Position numbers and translations under genes: made by a program. The notes beneath the pieces are model-generated. The model was not told the origin of the DNA and ran no database searches. It saw only the letters and a list, made by a program, of their open reading frames with translations. 64,000 bases of DNA from UBA2033 sp035345875 (lineage in GTDB: Bacteria > Spirochaetota > Leptospiria > Leptospirales > Leptospiraceae): the NCBI GenBank assembly GCA_035345875.1, contig DAORDH010000015.1:1-64000 (forward strand). The letters run 5' to 3'. Positions 27,101 to 35,539 of this stretch are shown one piece after another; position 1 is the first letter of the stretch; each line of letters begins with the position of its first letter.

Positions 27101-29904
27101 TAGAAAAGAATCCATCTCCCGAAATTGGACCAAAGACCAATGTTGTTTTTAATACGTTCGTTCGTTTCTGGAAGGAACATCTACGAAATACATTGGGTCC
27201 ATTATTAGAAGCATATAAAAAGAGTTTGGATGTGGGTGATTTGGAATTCGCAGGAATTGGTTGTTATATATATACATTGCATTGTTTTCATACTGGAAGG
27301 GACTTGGGAACATTGATTCGAGAAATGAAGAATTATAGTGAAATCCTTGATAGTCTAAATCAATCTGACCGCCTACCTTATCATAGAATGTTACATCAGT
27401 TAGTCGCAATCTATTATGGATCATCCCATGAGCCAGATAAATTCAGAGGAGATATATATGATCCTGAAGAGGAAATCCCTGTTCACTTAAAAAGAAAAGA
27501 TAGAACTGCAATCTTTACAGTTTATTTTTGTAAAGGATTAGCAGCCTATAACTTTGGAAAGATGAAGCTTGCGATAGATAGTTTCAATCAAGCTTTGGAA
27601 GATCAGGAAGCTGTGGTTGCTTCGCCGAATCTTCCAGTATTGTTTTTTTATCTTTCATTGGCTTATATTGGTTATGCGAAAGAAACAAAAGTTGAGAAAA
27701 AAGCTTTAAAGAATATAAAATCAAATCAGAAGAAATTAAAATTTTGGAGTAAATATGCCCCAGAAAATTTTCTTCATAAATACTATTTGGTAGAGGCAGA
27801 ACTTGCAAATCTTCTTGGAAATGAAGATAAGGCAAAGCAACTCTATGATTTAGCAATTCTTCACGCTAGAAAAAATGAATATATAAATGAAGAAGCGTTA
27901 GCTTGGGAGTTGGGCGGAAAATACTATTCGGGAAAAAATGAAATCTTGGCTGAAATGTTTCTGCAAAAAGCCTATACCTGCTATATGAAATGGGGAGCAT
28001 TTGCAAAGACTAAAAATCTTGAAACGTTATATCCAGGTTATATCCGAAGTTTAAAGGGTTCACAGCCCTATCGAGATACATCAATTTCCAAGACTCACTC
28101 TATGAGAAAATCTACGATGCTCGTAACATCATCAAATCGTATGGACTCTTTAGATATAAATTCAATTTTAAAAGCTTCACAAGCATTATCGAGTGAAATC
28201 GAACTTCCTATTTTAATTACTAGATTAATGCGTCTTATGGCAGAGAATGCAGGTGCAGAAAAAGGTTATTTGATATTAGAAGAGGATGGAGAATATTGGT
28301 TAGAGTCTAAATACGGAGCGGATAATGGTGATTTTGCGAGAGTTAAACTTTCTGAATTCGAAAATATTCCTAGCTCAATTGTAAACTATGTAATTAATTC
28401 CAAATTGTCTATTATGCTAGAGAATGCAACAGATCAGTCAGCACATACAGATGATTACATTAAAACCCTAAAGCCAAAATCAATTCTTTGTATGCCTCTT
28501 CTCAATCGAGGAGAAATGACTGGTATTTTGTATTTAGAAAATAACTTAATTGCGGGTGCATTTACAGAACAAAGTCTGAATATATTATCTCTTCTTTCTT
28601 CACAGGCATCTATTTCAATTCAGAATGCAAGATTCTATAAACATTTAAAGAGAGTTAACCAATCATACGAGAGATTTGTTCCGAGAGAATTTCTACAACT
28701 GTTAGATAAGAAAAGTATATTAGATGTTGATCTCGGACAATTTACGGAAAGGGAAATGACAATCTTATTCGGTGATATTAGAGATTTCACTCAATTGTCC
28801 GAGGAAATGACTCCAGAGGAAAATTTTAAATTTATCAATTCATTTCTAAGAAGAATGGAACCTGCAATTTCTAAAAATAATGGATTTATAGATAAATACA
28901 TTGGTGATGCGATAATGGCACTTTTTAAAAAAGCGGATGATGCCTTGTTAGCTGCAATTGATATGAGATCAAATTTATCCATCTACAATATGCATAGAGA
29001 GAAACATAACTATCAACATATTCGAGTTGGAATTGGAATTAATACTGGAGATTTAATGCTTGGAACGATAGGTGGAAAGGCTCGTATGGATGGAACTGTA
29101 ATTTCCGATGCAGTGAACCTAGCTGCGAGAATCGAATCTCTAACTAAGACGTTTCACGTGCCAATATTAATCTCAGAATTTTTAGTAGAGAAACTAGAAA
29201 ACCGAAATCAGTTTTATATTAGAGAAATTGATCGCTTGCGTGTAAAAGGAAAACAGAAACCTGTAACAATGTATGAGTGTTTTAACTGTGATAAACAAAG
29301 CGTCATCGATCGTAAGCTTGAATCAATGGAACTTTATATAAAAGGTCTAAACGCATTTCGGGAAGAGAATTTTTATGAAGCAATCGATTTCTTTAATGAG
29401 TGTCAAGTAATTTGCCCTGAGGATCCAATTCCGGTAATTTATATCAATAGATGTAGTCAAATGATTAGAGATCGAAATAGTAAGCAAAATAAAGAAAAAT
29501 TTGCTTTAGATGAAATTGGTTCAAGAAAAGCCCTGTTGATTGATGATAATGCGGCTTTCTTGGAAATAACGTCTCATGTTTTTTCTAAGAAAGGTTATGA
29601 TGTTTTAACAGCGGAATCAGAAAAGACGGCTCTTTTGAAGTATGAGAATTTTTTACCTGATATTGTTTTTACAGATTTACATCTTTCCGAGGGAACTAGT
29701 TATACATTGATTCAATCCATTCGTAGGATTGCGAATAGCTACAATAAGAATTTAATAATTGTTATGACATCGGCAGATGAATCGGAAGAAATTGAGGAAA
29801 CTTCTAGAAAAATTGGAGCAGACTTTTTTATGAAAAAACCGATTGCATTTGATGAACTTTTTCAAAAGCTAAAAAATGCAATCGCTGAGTCCGAAAAATT
29901 ATAA
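24151..29904 (+). CDS. Ser/Thr kinase-AAA ATPase-GAF-adenylate cyclase-receiver protein
   Basis: A 1917-residue soluble signalling protein with five recognisable modules. (1) Ser/Thr protein kinase, about 5-270: HKDINPANL with the catalytic Asp near 125, DFG near 147, and YISPEQTGR in the activation region. (2) AAA-type ATPase, about 295-700: Walker A LSGTGKSAL near 330 and Walker B VLFIDDLQWAD near 460. (3) Helical TPR-like region, about 780-1300. (4) GAF, about 1340-1500. (5) Class III nucleotidyl cyclase, about 1533-1710, with FGDIRDF and DKYIGDA supplying both metal-binding Asp and a Lys in the purine-binding position, so it is likely active. A receiver domain follows (about 1793-1917; DLHLSEG has the phospho-acceptor Asp). 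The kinase-ATPase-GAF part is a known bacterial architecture; the added cyclase and receiver are less common. Ends in a 6-bp overlap with the convergent protease gene. Confidence 0.92.
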   Translation: MTSIPGYQITETLKEDSSFIIWRGLDSQNRPVICKVLKWESISLKEKAALRNEYEILKKLEGKPFVIRAYELIEREDLHAIILEDFGGKSIRALLEERQFTLAEILKIGIACSSALIEIHGSGIIHKDINPANLVLNPQNGDLRVIDFGISETISIKSLGLNNPDRLEGTILYISPEQTGRMNRNIDQRSDLYSLGVTLYELCCGKVPFISDDPLEIIHAHIATYPPDPNFVNPNLPKTFSDIIVKLMEKIGEARYQSALGLRFDLERCLNSLIEKGTIDDFAIAQRDFSSNFHIPQKLYGRQEDIISLFDAYTNAFEGARSIVLIDGLSGTGKSALVHELFKILKNFQGVKTYYIAGKFDQFQKSIPYNAFNQAFNSYIAFVLSENKEYILSKKNDILKAMDGNGSVLLEIIPSLELVTGKLDKMDELDPTQAQNRLYYIFKKFLLTICNEANPIVLFIDDLQWADSGSLGLIKILLNDPDIKHLLFIGAYRTNEVLKTHPLSIIIEDAIEDGNEITQLTVGNLNIHDIRTLLAETLYNKEEEVADLAELVLAKTSGNAFFVNQFLRSLYEKKLIYFDDKDQTQNPKWKWDLEKIILEKITDNVVSLMTEKIVELSSEVVYLLQIAACIGIRFRLQILSLVIQKNLRETFLILWEAIQKNLLVPVGEYKIFLTSNEVIGSRDIDLEINFIHDRVQQSAYSLIKEDDRKKIHHQIGKIYFQELSLEDRKDRIFEIIHHLNYGSDLIISQNEISDLIHLNYSTGKRAKQSGAYEASLSYFQKGLELMRRIGADSEVLKLRIDFLSEAAETSWLLSQIGGMTAFSEEVLMSGKTPFEKIKVYKVLITYNVSMGNGIIALEKASEILKEFGVGINIFPNQIEIVKELIRMKFALIGKKISDLANQKLLEDKKQLAIIDLLSIASSPAYTASPNLLPILIFKQVYMSAKFGIAEASPFAYMSMALISCGALNDIESGYEFGKLGLKLLEKNPSPEIGPKTNVVFNTFVRFWKEHLRNTLGPLLEAYKKSLDVGDLEFAGIGCYIYTLHCFHTGRDLGTLIREMKNYSEILDSLNQSDRLPYHRMLHQLVAIYYGSSHEPDKFRGDIYDPEEEIPVHLKRKDRTAIFTVYFCKGLAAYNFGKMKLAIDSFNQALEDQEAVVASPNLPVLFFYLSLAYIGYAKETKVEKKALKNIKSNQKKLKFWSKYAPENFLHKYYLVEAELANLLGNEDKAKQLYDLAILHARKNEYINEEALAWELGGKYYSGKNEILAEMFLQKAYTCYMKWGAFAKTKNLETLYPGYIRSLKGSQPYRDTSISKTHSMRKSTMLVTSSNRMDSLDINSILKASQALSSEIELPILITRLMRLMAENAGAEKGYLILEEDGEYWLESKYGADNGDFARVKLSEFENIPSSIVNYVINSKLSIMLENATDQSAHTDDYIKTLKPKSILCMPLLNRGEMTGILYLENNLIAGAFTEQSLNILSLLSSQASISIQNARFYKHLKRVNQSYERFVPREFLQLLDKKSILDVDLGQFTEREMTILFGDIRDFTQLSEEMTPEENFKFINSFLRRMEPAISKNNGFIDKYIGDAIMALFKKADDALLAAIDMRSNLSIYNMHREKHNYQHIRVGIGINTGDLMLGTIGGKARMDGTVISDAVNLAARIESLTKTFHVPILISEFLVEKLENRNQFYIREIDRLRVKGKQKPVTMYECFNCDKQSVIDRKLESMELYIKGLNAFREENFYEAIDFFNECQVICPEDPIPVIYINRCSQMIRDRNSKQNKEKFALDEIGSRKALLIDDNAAFLEITSHVFSKKGYDVLTAESEKTALLKYENFLPDIVFTDLHLSEGTSYTLIQSIRRIANSYNKNLIIVMTSADESEEIEETSRKIGADFFMKKPIAFDELFQKLKNAIAESEKL

Positions 29905-30687
29905 ACTACAGTTAGGTCTTTTCCCTTTTTCTAATGCTTCTTTATAAAGTTTATCAGCATCTGGAATTTTTTCATTTAACTGTTTCATTCGAGTTTCATC
30001 GGATGGATGAGTAGACATGATTTCCATTGGTTTAGAACCTCCCATGGCAGCCATATTCTTCCAAAGATCAATACTTTCCTTTGGATCAAATCCAGCTTTT
30101 GCCATGTATTCGAGTCCTAAGATGTCTGCTTCGCTTTCATGTTTGCGCGAGAATGGAAGCATTACTCCAAATTTAGCTCCAGCGCCTATCGCTCCCATTA
30201 CTGCAGCGTTATTTCCAGAGGCTGCTCCAACGGCTCCCATACCTTTATTTACGATTTGAGAATCAGAGACTCTTTCTGCTCCGTGTCTAGCAAGAACATG
30301 TGCAACTTCATGTCCCATAACGGCAGCTAGTTGGCCACTTGTTTTAGCAACAGGAAGAATTCCTGTATGAACTCCAATTTTGCCTCCTGGCAATGCAAAC
30401 GCATTTGGTGTCTCATCTCGAAATACAACAACTTCCCAAGATTGAACCCCAGTATCATCGTTGATCACTCCAAGAATTGCATTCGCAATACATTTAACAT
30501 ATGCATTTTGACGTGCACCTGTTTCAATAGGAGTTTTGGATTTGATTTCTTGAAATGCATCAGTGCCAGCTTGATTCATTTCGGCGTCCTTTACTAATAA
30601 GATTCTACTTCTTCCTGTTGGGGAAGTAGCACATGTAATCCCGAATAAGAGAATTGTATAGAGTGTAATTAATTTTAGATTTTTCAT
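29899..30687 (-). CDS. M48 family zinc metalloprotease, lipoprotein
   Basis: A 262-residue periplasmic zinc peptidase of the M48 family (BepA/LoiP/Oma1-like, without their TPR tail). The active site is HEVAH (His126, Glu127, His130) in VMGHEVAHVLARHGAERVS, with a downstream Glu ligand in SEADILGLEYM. A lipobox GITC puts Cys19 at the start of the mature protein. The frame is open to 30810, but the signal peptide starts at MKNLKLITL (ATG at 30685-30687), so the upstream 41 residues are not used. Such proteases degrade misfolded outer-membrane proteins. The gene overlaps the end of the plus-strand cyclase gene by 6 bp, in the palindrome TTATAA. Confidence 0.88.
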   Translation of the reverse strand: MKNLKLITLYTILLFGITCATSPTGRSRILLVKDAEMNQAGTDAFQEIKSKTPIETGARQNAYVKCIANAILGVINDDTGVQSWEVVVFRDETPNAFALPGGKIGVHTGILPVAKTSGQLAAVMGHEVAHVLARHGAERVSDSQIVNKGMGAVGAASGNNAAVMGAIGAGAKFGVMLPFSRKHESEADILGLEYMAKAGFDPKESIDLWKNMAAMGGSKPMEIMSTHPSDETRMKQLNEKIPDADKLYKEALEKGKRPNCSL

Positions 30688-30741
30688 AGATACAATAGTT
30701 AAAAAAAACAAATCACTGGAAAGGAAAAAATGATTTGAAAC

Positions 30742-30770
30742 TTGACAAAAAAGAATACTTAACATATATA
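30742..30770 (+). promoter_or_regulatory. Consensus sigma-70 promoter for the SRPBCC gene
   Basis: TTGACA at 30742-30747 and TATATA at 30765-30770 with exactly 17 bp between. The ATG lies at 30825 with AAGGA upstream, giving a leader of about 50 bases. Confidence 0.7.
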
Positions 30771-30824
30771 TAGTAATATCTAAACTGAATATGACCTCTG
30801 TTATATTCAAAAAAGGAAATCTTT

Positions 30825-31346
30825 ATGGCAAAAAAAATTGTTTTTGTCCTTTTAGGACTGGTGGCGCTGATTCTGATTATACCTGCGATGATGAAATCTA
30901 CGTTTAAAGTTGAACGTTCGATTGAAATTGCTCGACCCGCGGAAGTTATTTTTCCTCAAATTTCAGACTTTAATAGGATGAAGGAATGGAGTATTTGGGC
31001 AAAAAATGATCCCAATCAAAAGTATGTAGTAACTGGAAATCCAGGAGCAGTTGGTCATAAGCAAGAATGGGATGGAAAGATCAATGGAAAAGGAACACAG
31101 GAGATAACAGCCATTGAAACTAATAAATACATTACAACCAAACTTACATTTCTAGAGCCAAATAAAATGGAATCAGTTGCTAAGCAAGTTTTAGAGCCTA
31201 CAGCCAATGGAACAAAGGTAATCTGGAGCAATGAGGGTAATCTAGATTATCCGATGGGACGACTTTTTGGACCTTTTATTGATGGCATGGTTGGTCCGGA
31301 TTTTGAGAAAGGACTTTCTAACTTAAAACAACTAGTGGAAAAATAA
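30825..31346 (+). CDS. SRPBCC family protein with N-terminal membrane anchor
   Basis: A 173-residue protein with an N-terminal hydrophobic segment (IVFVLLGLVALILIIPAMM) acting as a membrane anchor, then an SRPBCC (START/polyketide cyclase-like) fold: opening FKVERSIEIARPAEVIFPQISDFNRMKEWSIW and closing in a long helix. SRPBCC domains enclose a hydrophobic pocket and often bind lipids or aromatic ligands. It has a consensus promoter and an AAGGA ribosome-binding site. It is followed by an inverted-repeat element. Ligand unknown. Confidence 0.85.
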   Translation: MAKKIVFVLLGLVALILIIPAMMKSTFKVERSIEIARPAEVIFPQISDFNRMKEWSIWAKNDPNQKYVVTGNPGAVGHKQEWDGKINGKGTQEITAIETNKYITTKLTFLEPNKMESVAKQVLEPTANGTKVIWSNEGNLDYPMGRLFGPFIDGMVGPDFEKGLSNLKQLVEK

Positions 31347-31354
31347 GAGCCTTT

Positions 31355-31480
31355 AAAATTGAGGTTGTGTAAAATAAGAAAAAGATTAATTTGAATTTAT
31401 GATATTACAGGCTATTGTAGATGTATTGAAAAATTCAGGAATCATTTCGAAAATTTGTATTTTACATAACCCAATTTTTT
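31355..31480. repeat. Inverted-repeat element, possible MITE
   Basis: A 21-base left arm at 31355-31375 (containing GAGGTTGTGTAAAAT) matches the reverse complement of the right arm at 31459-31480 (containing ATTTTACATAACCC) at 19 of 21 positions, with an 83-base AT-rich interior lacking any open frame. Arms of this length and near-identity at the ends of about 125 bp suggest a miniature transposable element. No clear target duplication was found, since the flanks are simple A/T runs. It lies between the SRPBCC and DCC genes. Confidence 0.45.
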
Positions 31481-31484
31481 AAAA

Positions 31485-31937
31485 ATGAATTCAGTAATTT
31501 TCTTTGATGGTGTTTGTAATTTATGTAATGCTTCTATCAATTTTATAATTGATCACGATAAAAAACAATTTTTCCTATTTAGTTCCCTCCAGTCTAATTT
31601 TTTTAAAGTATTGCTTTCTTCCAATTTGGATGAGTATAAAATCTCTAATCAAAACGGATTAGAAAAAGTAACCCCTTCTATACAATCAGAACTTCAATCT
31701 TTGAATTCAATTGTTTATCTTGAAAACAAAATATTCTATACGAAATCGGATGCGGTGATTCGAATTGGTTCTCATCTAGGAGGTTTATTTTCCTATTCTT
31801 ATTTTTTTAAAATATTTCCAAAGTCGTTTCGAGATGGAATCTATGAATGGATTGCTTCAAATAGATATAAGTGGTTTGGAAAAAAGGAATCGTGTAGGAT
31901 TCCGACTCCTGATTTAAAAAAAAGATTTCTAGATTAA
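31485..31937 (+). CDS. DCC family protein (DUF393, thiol-disulfide oxidoreductase-like)
   Basis: A 150-residue protein with the family motif DGVCNLCN at residues 8-15 (Asp8, Cys11, Cys14), followed by the usual FLFSSLQS strand and a closing LGGLFSYSYFFKIFPKSFRDGIYEWIASNRYKW region. DCC proteins have a thioredoxin-like fold and are usually annotated as predicted thiol-disulfide oxidoreductases, but the substrate is not known. The ATG is only 4 bp after the inverted-repeat element, so the element supplies the upstream sequence; no ribosome-binding site is visible. Confidence 0.85.
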   Translation: MNSVIFFDGVCNLCNASINFIIDHDKKQFFLFSSLQSNFFKVLLSSNLDEYKISNQNGLEKVTPSIQSELQSLNSIVYLENKIFYTKSDAVIRIGSHLGGLFSYSYFFKIFPKSFRDGIYEWIASNRYKWFGKKESCRIPTPDLKKRFLD

Positions 31938-32108
31938 ATCCTTATCAGATTTGGAAAATGCGAATAAATCAATAAAATCAAGTTCGGCAGAACTCTCATC
32001 GTTACATCTCCTTCGCCCCACTTACGCCAATTGCCATTTTAATGACAATGGGAGAAAATCTCTTCAGAAAGCTTCTCTCTGCTTATATAAAGCAAGCTTA
32101 AATTTAAC
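31938..32108. other. Non-coding region with G+C-rich hairpins
   Basis: Between convergent genes. Several short stem-loops occur in a row: AGTTC/GAACT around 31981-31994, ATTG-CATT/AATG-CAAT around 32031-32050, and AAGCTT with inner GCTT/AAGC around 32070-32098. The stretch 31981-32025 is clearly richer in G+C than its surroundings. It resembles a structured repeat or small RNA element rather than a simple terminator. See findings. Confidence 0.4.
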
Positions 32109-33890
32109 TTAGCCACGAACTGACGTTAGTTGCCGCTTATAGTTAGATTTAATATAAATCTTATATCCAAAGAGAATCGAGGATAATGCAATAAATAACC
32201 AAACTAATAAATTTCCATACAATAAATAAAAAGTAGGTCCTGATGATATCACGTCGACGGGTCGCGAATATCGATCATAGCTCAAAAGGGGAGTGAATTT
32301 ATTGTTCACAATTCTTCCTAAATGATCAACAAAAGCAGAAGTGCCTGAATTTGTTCCTCGAACCATCCAACGTCTAAATTCAATAGAACGAAGTCTTGCC
32401 AAATCAAGATGTTCGTAACTTTCAACTGTGTTTCCATACCATTTATCGTTTGTGATATTTACAATAAAATCAGGCATTTCATTTTTATAAAACTTTCGGA
32501 CAAATTCCGGTAGAATTACTTCGTAACAAATGAGAGGTAAAAATTTTCCAGCAGGCTCTAGTTCTGTAGCATTTTCTTTATAATACTCTCTTTGTGTCTG
32601 CATATTCATAAAACTAGAGTCAATCCATCTTAAATGAGGTTTGTTAAATTTAACATCTGTCTTATTTTTAAAATATGTGATAAGATTTTGCTCTTCGCCC
32701 GGAAGAAATCTTCCGATTTGTGGAATGATTTTATATAAGATTGGAAATGTTTCACCTAACGGTATATATTCTCCGAAGGCAAGTAAATACGATTTTCTAT
32801 AAAATTCACCTCTATTTCCATTTGGGTCAAAAAGTGTAGAACTATTATGAAAGCGTAAATTTTCAACGCTAGGTTTATTATCAACAAAGGAAGCATCGAT
32901 TTCATTGAAATAAATATTTGTTTTAAAACGGTTGCTTAGTTGAAAAATTAATGATTCAAACCTAGGCCAATAAACTAGATCATATGTGGTTGTCTCGGGA
33001 GCATTGCGAGTGGAATAAAAAGGAACTCCGGATTCAGGAAGAACGACTAAATCTGGTTTTTCATTTTCAGAACCTTCGATCACTAATTTTTCGATTCGGT
33101 TCATCAAAGCTTCCATTGTTTCTCGAACTCTACCATCTCTGAATTCAAGAGGAGCATCTGGTTGGATGATCAAAACTTGTCTTGTTGCAATTGGCTCAAC
33201 ATGACTCCATTTCCAATATAAATACCCTCCAAGTAAGGCGAATAACGCTAATATATTTACTGTCTTTACTAAATAAAGCTTTGTGAGTGATTTATATTTT
33301 TTTGACTTTGATTTGATAATGATCCAAATTGGATATTGAAAGAAAGGATATGATATAATAAATACTAAGATTGATAGACCATAAACACCAGTGTATTCTA
33401 CAACTTGCGATAAAATAACATTACCCGCTAATAGATTCCCATAATACCAAGGAAAAATTTGCCATGTAAAAAATTCTGCCAGTATAATACATAAGCCAGG
33501 AAGAATTAAGTTGTGCCTTCCAATTTTCTTTTTTAGAAAACTGAATAAAGCCATAAAAACACCAAACTTCCAATTTACAATTAAGCAGTAGAGCAAGAAA
33601 AGAGGAATAGCTATGAAAAAAGGAAAACCTCCAAAGACAACTAACATATAGTTGATCCAGTAATAGGAGCAAAAACAAAAAACAATGGAAAAGAGTAATC
33701 CTTTTTTTAATAGAACTTTGTATTGTCCCCGATACTTTTCTTCTATCCAGAAGAGTCCAAAGGGAGCAATAAAAACTAACTCACTGATACCATAAGGAGC
33801 AAAAGATAGCGTTGAAAAAATACCTACCCAAAAATAACAGAATGTATTAAAAAATTTGGAATTTTTAAAACGCGTAAACATATCGCGCAT
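32109..33890 (-). CDS. lnt: Apolipoprotein N-acyltransferase
   Basis: Integral inner-membrane enzyme that adds the third acyl chain to lipoproteins, the last step of lipoprotein maturation. About six to eight hydrophobic segments in residues 15-225 precede a nitrilase-like catalytic domain with the triad Glu286 (LPESGVPF), Lys366 (YRKSYLLAFGEY) and Cys455 (LICYEVILPEF), and a final membrane segment (LLVWLFIALSSILFGY). At 593 residues it is longer than the 512 of E. coli, mainly from an insertion around 405-445. It begins 5 bp after gpmI and is cotranscribed with it. The many lipoproteins in this window would be its substrates. Confidence 0.95.
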   Translation of the reverse strand: MRDMFTRFKNSKFFNTFCYFWVGIFSTLSFAPYGISELVFIAPFGLFWIEEKYRGQYKVLLKKGLLFSIVFCFCSYYWINYMLVVFGGFPFFIAIPLFLLYCLIVNWKFGVFMALFSFLKKKIGRHNLILPGLCIILAEFFTWQIFPWYYGNLLAGNVILSQVVEYTGVYGLSILVFIISYPFFQYPIWIIIKSKSKKYKSLTKLYLVKTVNILALFALLGGYLYWKWSHVEPIATRQVLIIQPDAPLEFRDGRVRETMEALMNRIEKLVIEGSENEKPDLVVLPESGVPFYSTRNAPETTTYDLVYWPRFESLIFQLSNRFKTNIYFNEIDASFVDNKPSVENLRFHNSSTLFDPNGNRGEFYRKSYLLAFGEYIPLGETFPILYKIIPQIGRFLPGEEQNLITYFKNKTDVKFNKPHLRWIDSSFMNMQTQREYYKENATELEPAGKFLPLICYEVILPEFVRKFYKNEMPDFIVNITNDKWYGNTVESYEHLDLARLRSIEFRRWMVRGTNSGTSAFVDHLGRIVNNKFTPLLSYDRYSRPVDVISSGPTFYLLYGNLLVWLFIALSSILFGYKIYIKSNYKRQLTSVRG

Positions 33891-33895
33891 ATCGT

Positions 33896-35539
33896 CTATT
33901 GCCTTACTAGTAAAGAAGGTCTATATCCTTCTGGAGCTTCATACCCAAGTAAATCTAAAACAGTAGCAGCAATATTTGCAAGACCCGCATCTTTCTCGTC
34001 TTTTAATTTCCATCTATTCTCTTTATCATAGATAACGAGATTTACAGGATTTAAAGTATGACTTGTTTTTGGGACAGGCTTTTCTCCTACCGTTTGAACA
34101 TTGCCTTTTTTATCCAATTGATACATCTCATCTGCATTTCCATGATCTGCTGTAATCAAGAGTGTATATCCATTTTGGTCACAAGCATCTTTTAAACGTG
34201 AAATACAACTATCTAAAAACTCTAGGCCTCTTACTGTTGCAGAATAATTTCCTGTATGACCGACCATATCGCCGTTTGCATAATTTACTCGAACAAAATT
34301 ATATTTTTTTGATTCTAAAGCTTTTATCAAGGCATCTGTTATCTCTTTTGCTTTCATTTCAGGAGCTTGATCAAATGGAATAACGTCAGACGGTATTTCT
34401 TGAAAAGTTTCTAAGCTTTTATCTATATATCCACTTTTATTACCATTCCAGAAAAATGTGACGTGCCCATATTTTTGTGTCTCTGAAATTGCAAATTGAT
34501 GGAGTTTCTCACTGATTAGATATTCGCTTAATGTTCTATCGATTGCAGGTGGGGAAACGAGATACTTATCGGGAAGTTTTAAGTCGCCATCATATTGCAT
34601 CATTCCTGCATAAAAAACATCTGGTTTAGGTCCTCTGTTAAATTTGTCAAATTTCTCAGCTGTCATCGCGAGGCTTATCTCAATGGCTCTGTCTCCTCTG
34701 AAATTAAAAAAGACGACTGAATCTCCATCAGTTATTTTTCCGACAGGACCTTTTTCGTCTGCTATAACAAAGCCCGGAAGGTATTGATCGATGACTTTGG
34801 GATCTTCTTTTCTAAAGGTTTCGATTGCTTCTTCTGCTGATTTAAATGTTCTACCTTCGCCTTTTACATGGAAATTCCAACCTCTTTCAACCATCGACCA
34901 GTCTGCCTCATAACGATCCATGGTTATTGTCATACGACCACCGCCGGATGCAATTTTTATGTCAAAGTTATTATCTCTTTTTTCGGATAAGAATTTCTCG
35001 AAAGGAAGGACATACTCTAGTGCAGATTTTTCAGGCACATCTCTTCCATCTAATAAAATATGAATACGAACGGATTTAACACCTTCTTTCTTTGCTGCTT
35101 CAATTAAGGCTTTTAAATGATCAATATGGCTATGAACATTTCCGTCAGATAAAAGACCTAAAAAATGTAATGTTGAGTTTTTTGTTTTTACGTTAGTTAC
35201 TAGATCTTTCCATACTTTGCCTTGAAATAACTCACCAGAATCTATTGAGTTACTGACAAGCTTGGCTCCTTGATCAAAAATGCGACCACAACCAAGAACA
35301 TTGTGACCAACTTCGGAATTTCCCATGTCATCATCTGATGGCATTCCGACTGCTGTTCCATGTGCTTTTATATGAATTGTAGAATGATTGTTCCAAAGGT
35401 TATTTAATGTTGGAAGATTTGCACCAGCGATCGCATTGCCTGCATTTGCATCTTTTTTGGTATATCCTACACCATCTAGAATGACTAATAGGACTTTGTC
35501 AGTTGTTTTTAAATTTTGCTTTTTTACTAATCGTAACAT
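33896..35539 (-). CDS. gpmI: 2,3-bisphosphoglycerate-independent phosphoglycerate mutase
   Basis: Interconverts 3- and 2-phosphoglycerate in glycolysis and gluconeogenesis, using Mn2+ and a phosphoserine intermediate. The 547-residue protein has the nucleophile Ser75 in DDDMGNSEVGH, metal motifs LDGVG (near residue 22) and TADHGNADEM, and the HTGNY motif with its His. Length is typical for the iPGM group (510-550). The ribosome-binding site GAGG lies 6 bases before the ATG at 35537-35539. It heads an operon with lnt, 5 bp downstream. As a member of the alkaline-phosphatase superfamily it is a distant relative of the two sulfatase-fold genes in this window. Confidence 0.97.
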   Translation of the reverse strand: MLRLVKKQNLKTTDKVLLVILDGVGYTKKDANAGNAIAGANLPTLNNLWNNHSTIHIKAHGTAVGMPSDDDMGNSEVGHNVLGCGRIFDQGAKLVSNSIDSGELFQGKVWKDLVTNVKTKNSTLHFLGLLSDGNVHSHIDHLKALIEAAKKEGVKSVRIHILLDGRDVPEKSALEYVLPFEKFLSEKRDNNFDIKIASGGGRMTITMDRYEADWSMVERGWNFHVKGEGRTFKSAEEAIETFRKEDPKVIDQYLPGFVIADEKGPVGKITDGDSVVFFNFRGDRAIEISLAMTAEKFDKFNRGPKPDVFYAGMMQYDGDLKLPDKYLVSPPAIDRTLSEYLISEKLHQFAISETQKYGHVTFFWNGNKSGYIDKSLETFQEIPSDVIPFDQAPEMKAKEITDALIKALESKKYNFVRVNYANGDMVGHTGNYSATVRGLEFLDSCISRLKDACDQNGYTLLITADHGNADEMYQLDKKGNVQTVGEKPVPKTSHTLNPVNLVIYDKENRWKLKDEKDAGLANIAATVLDLLGYEAPEGYRPSLLVRQ

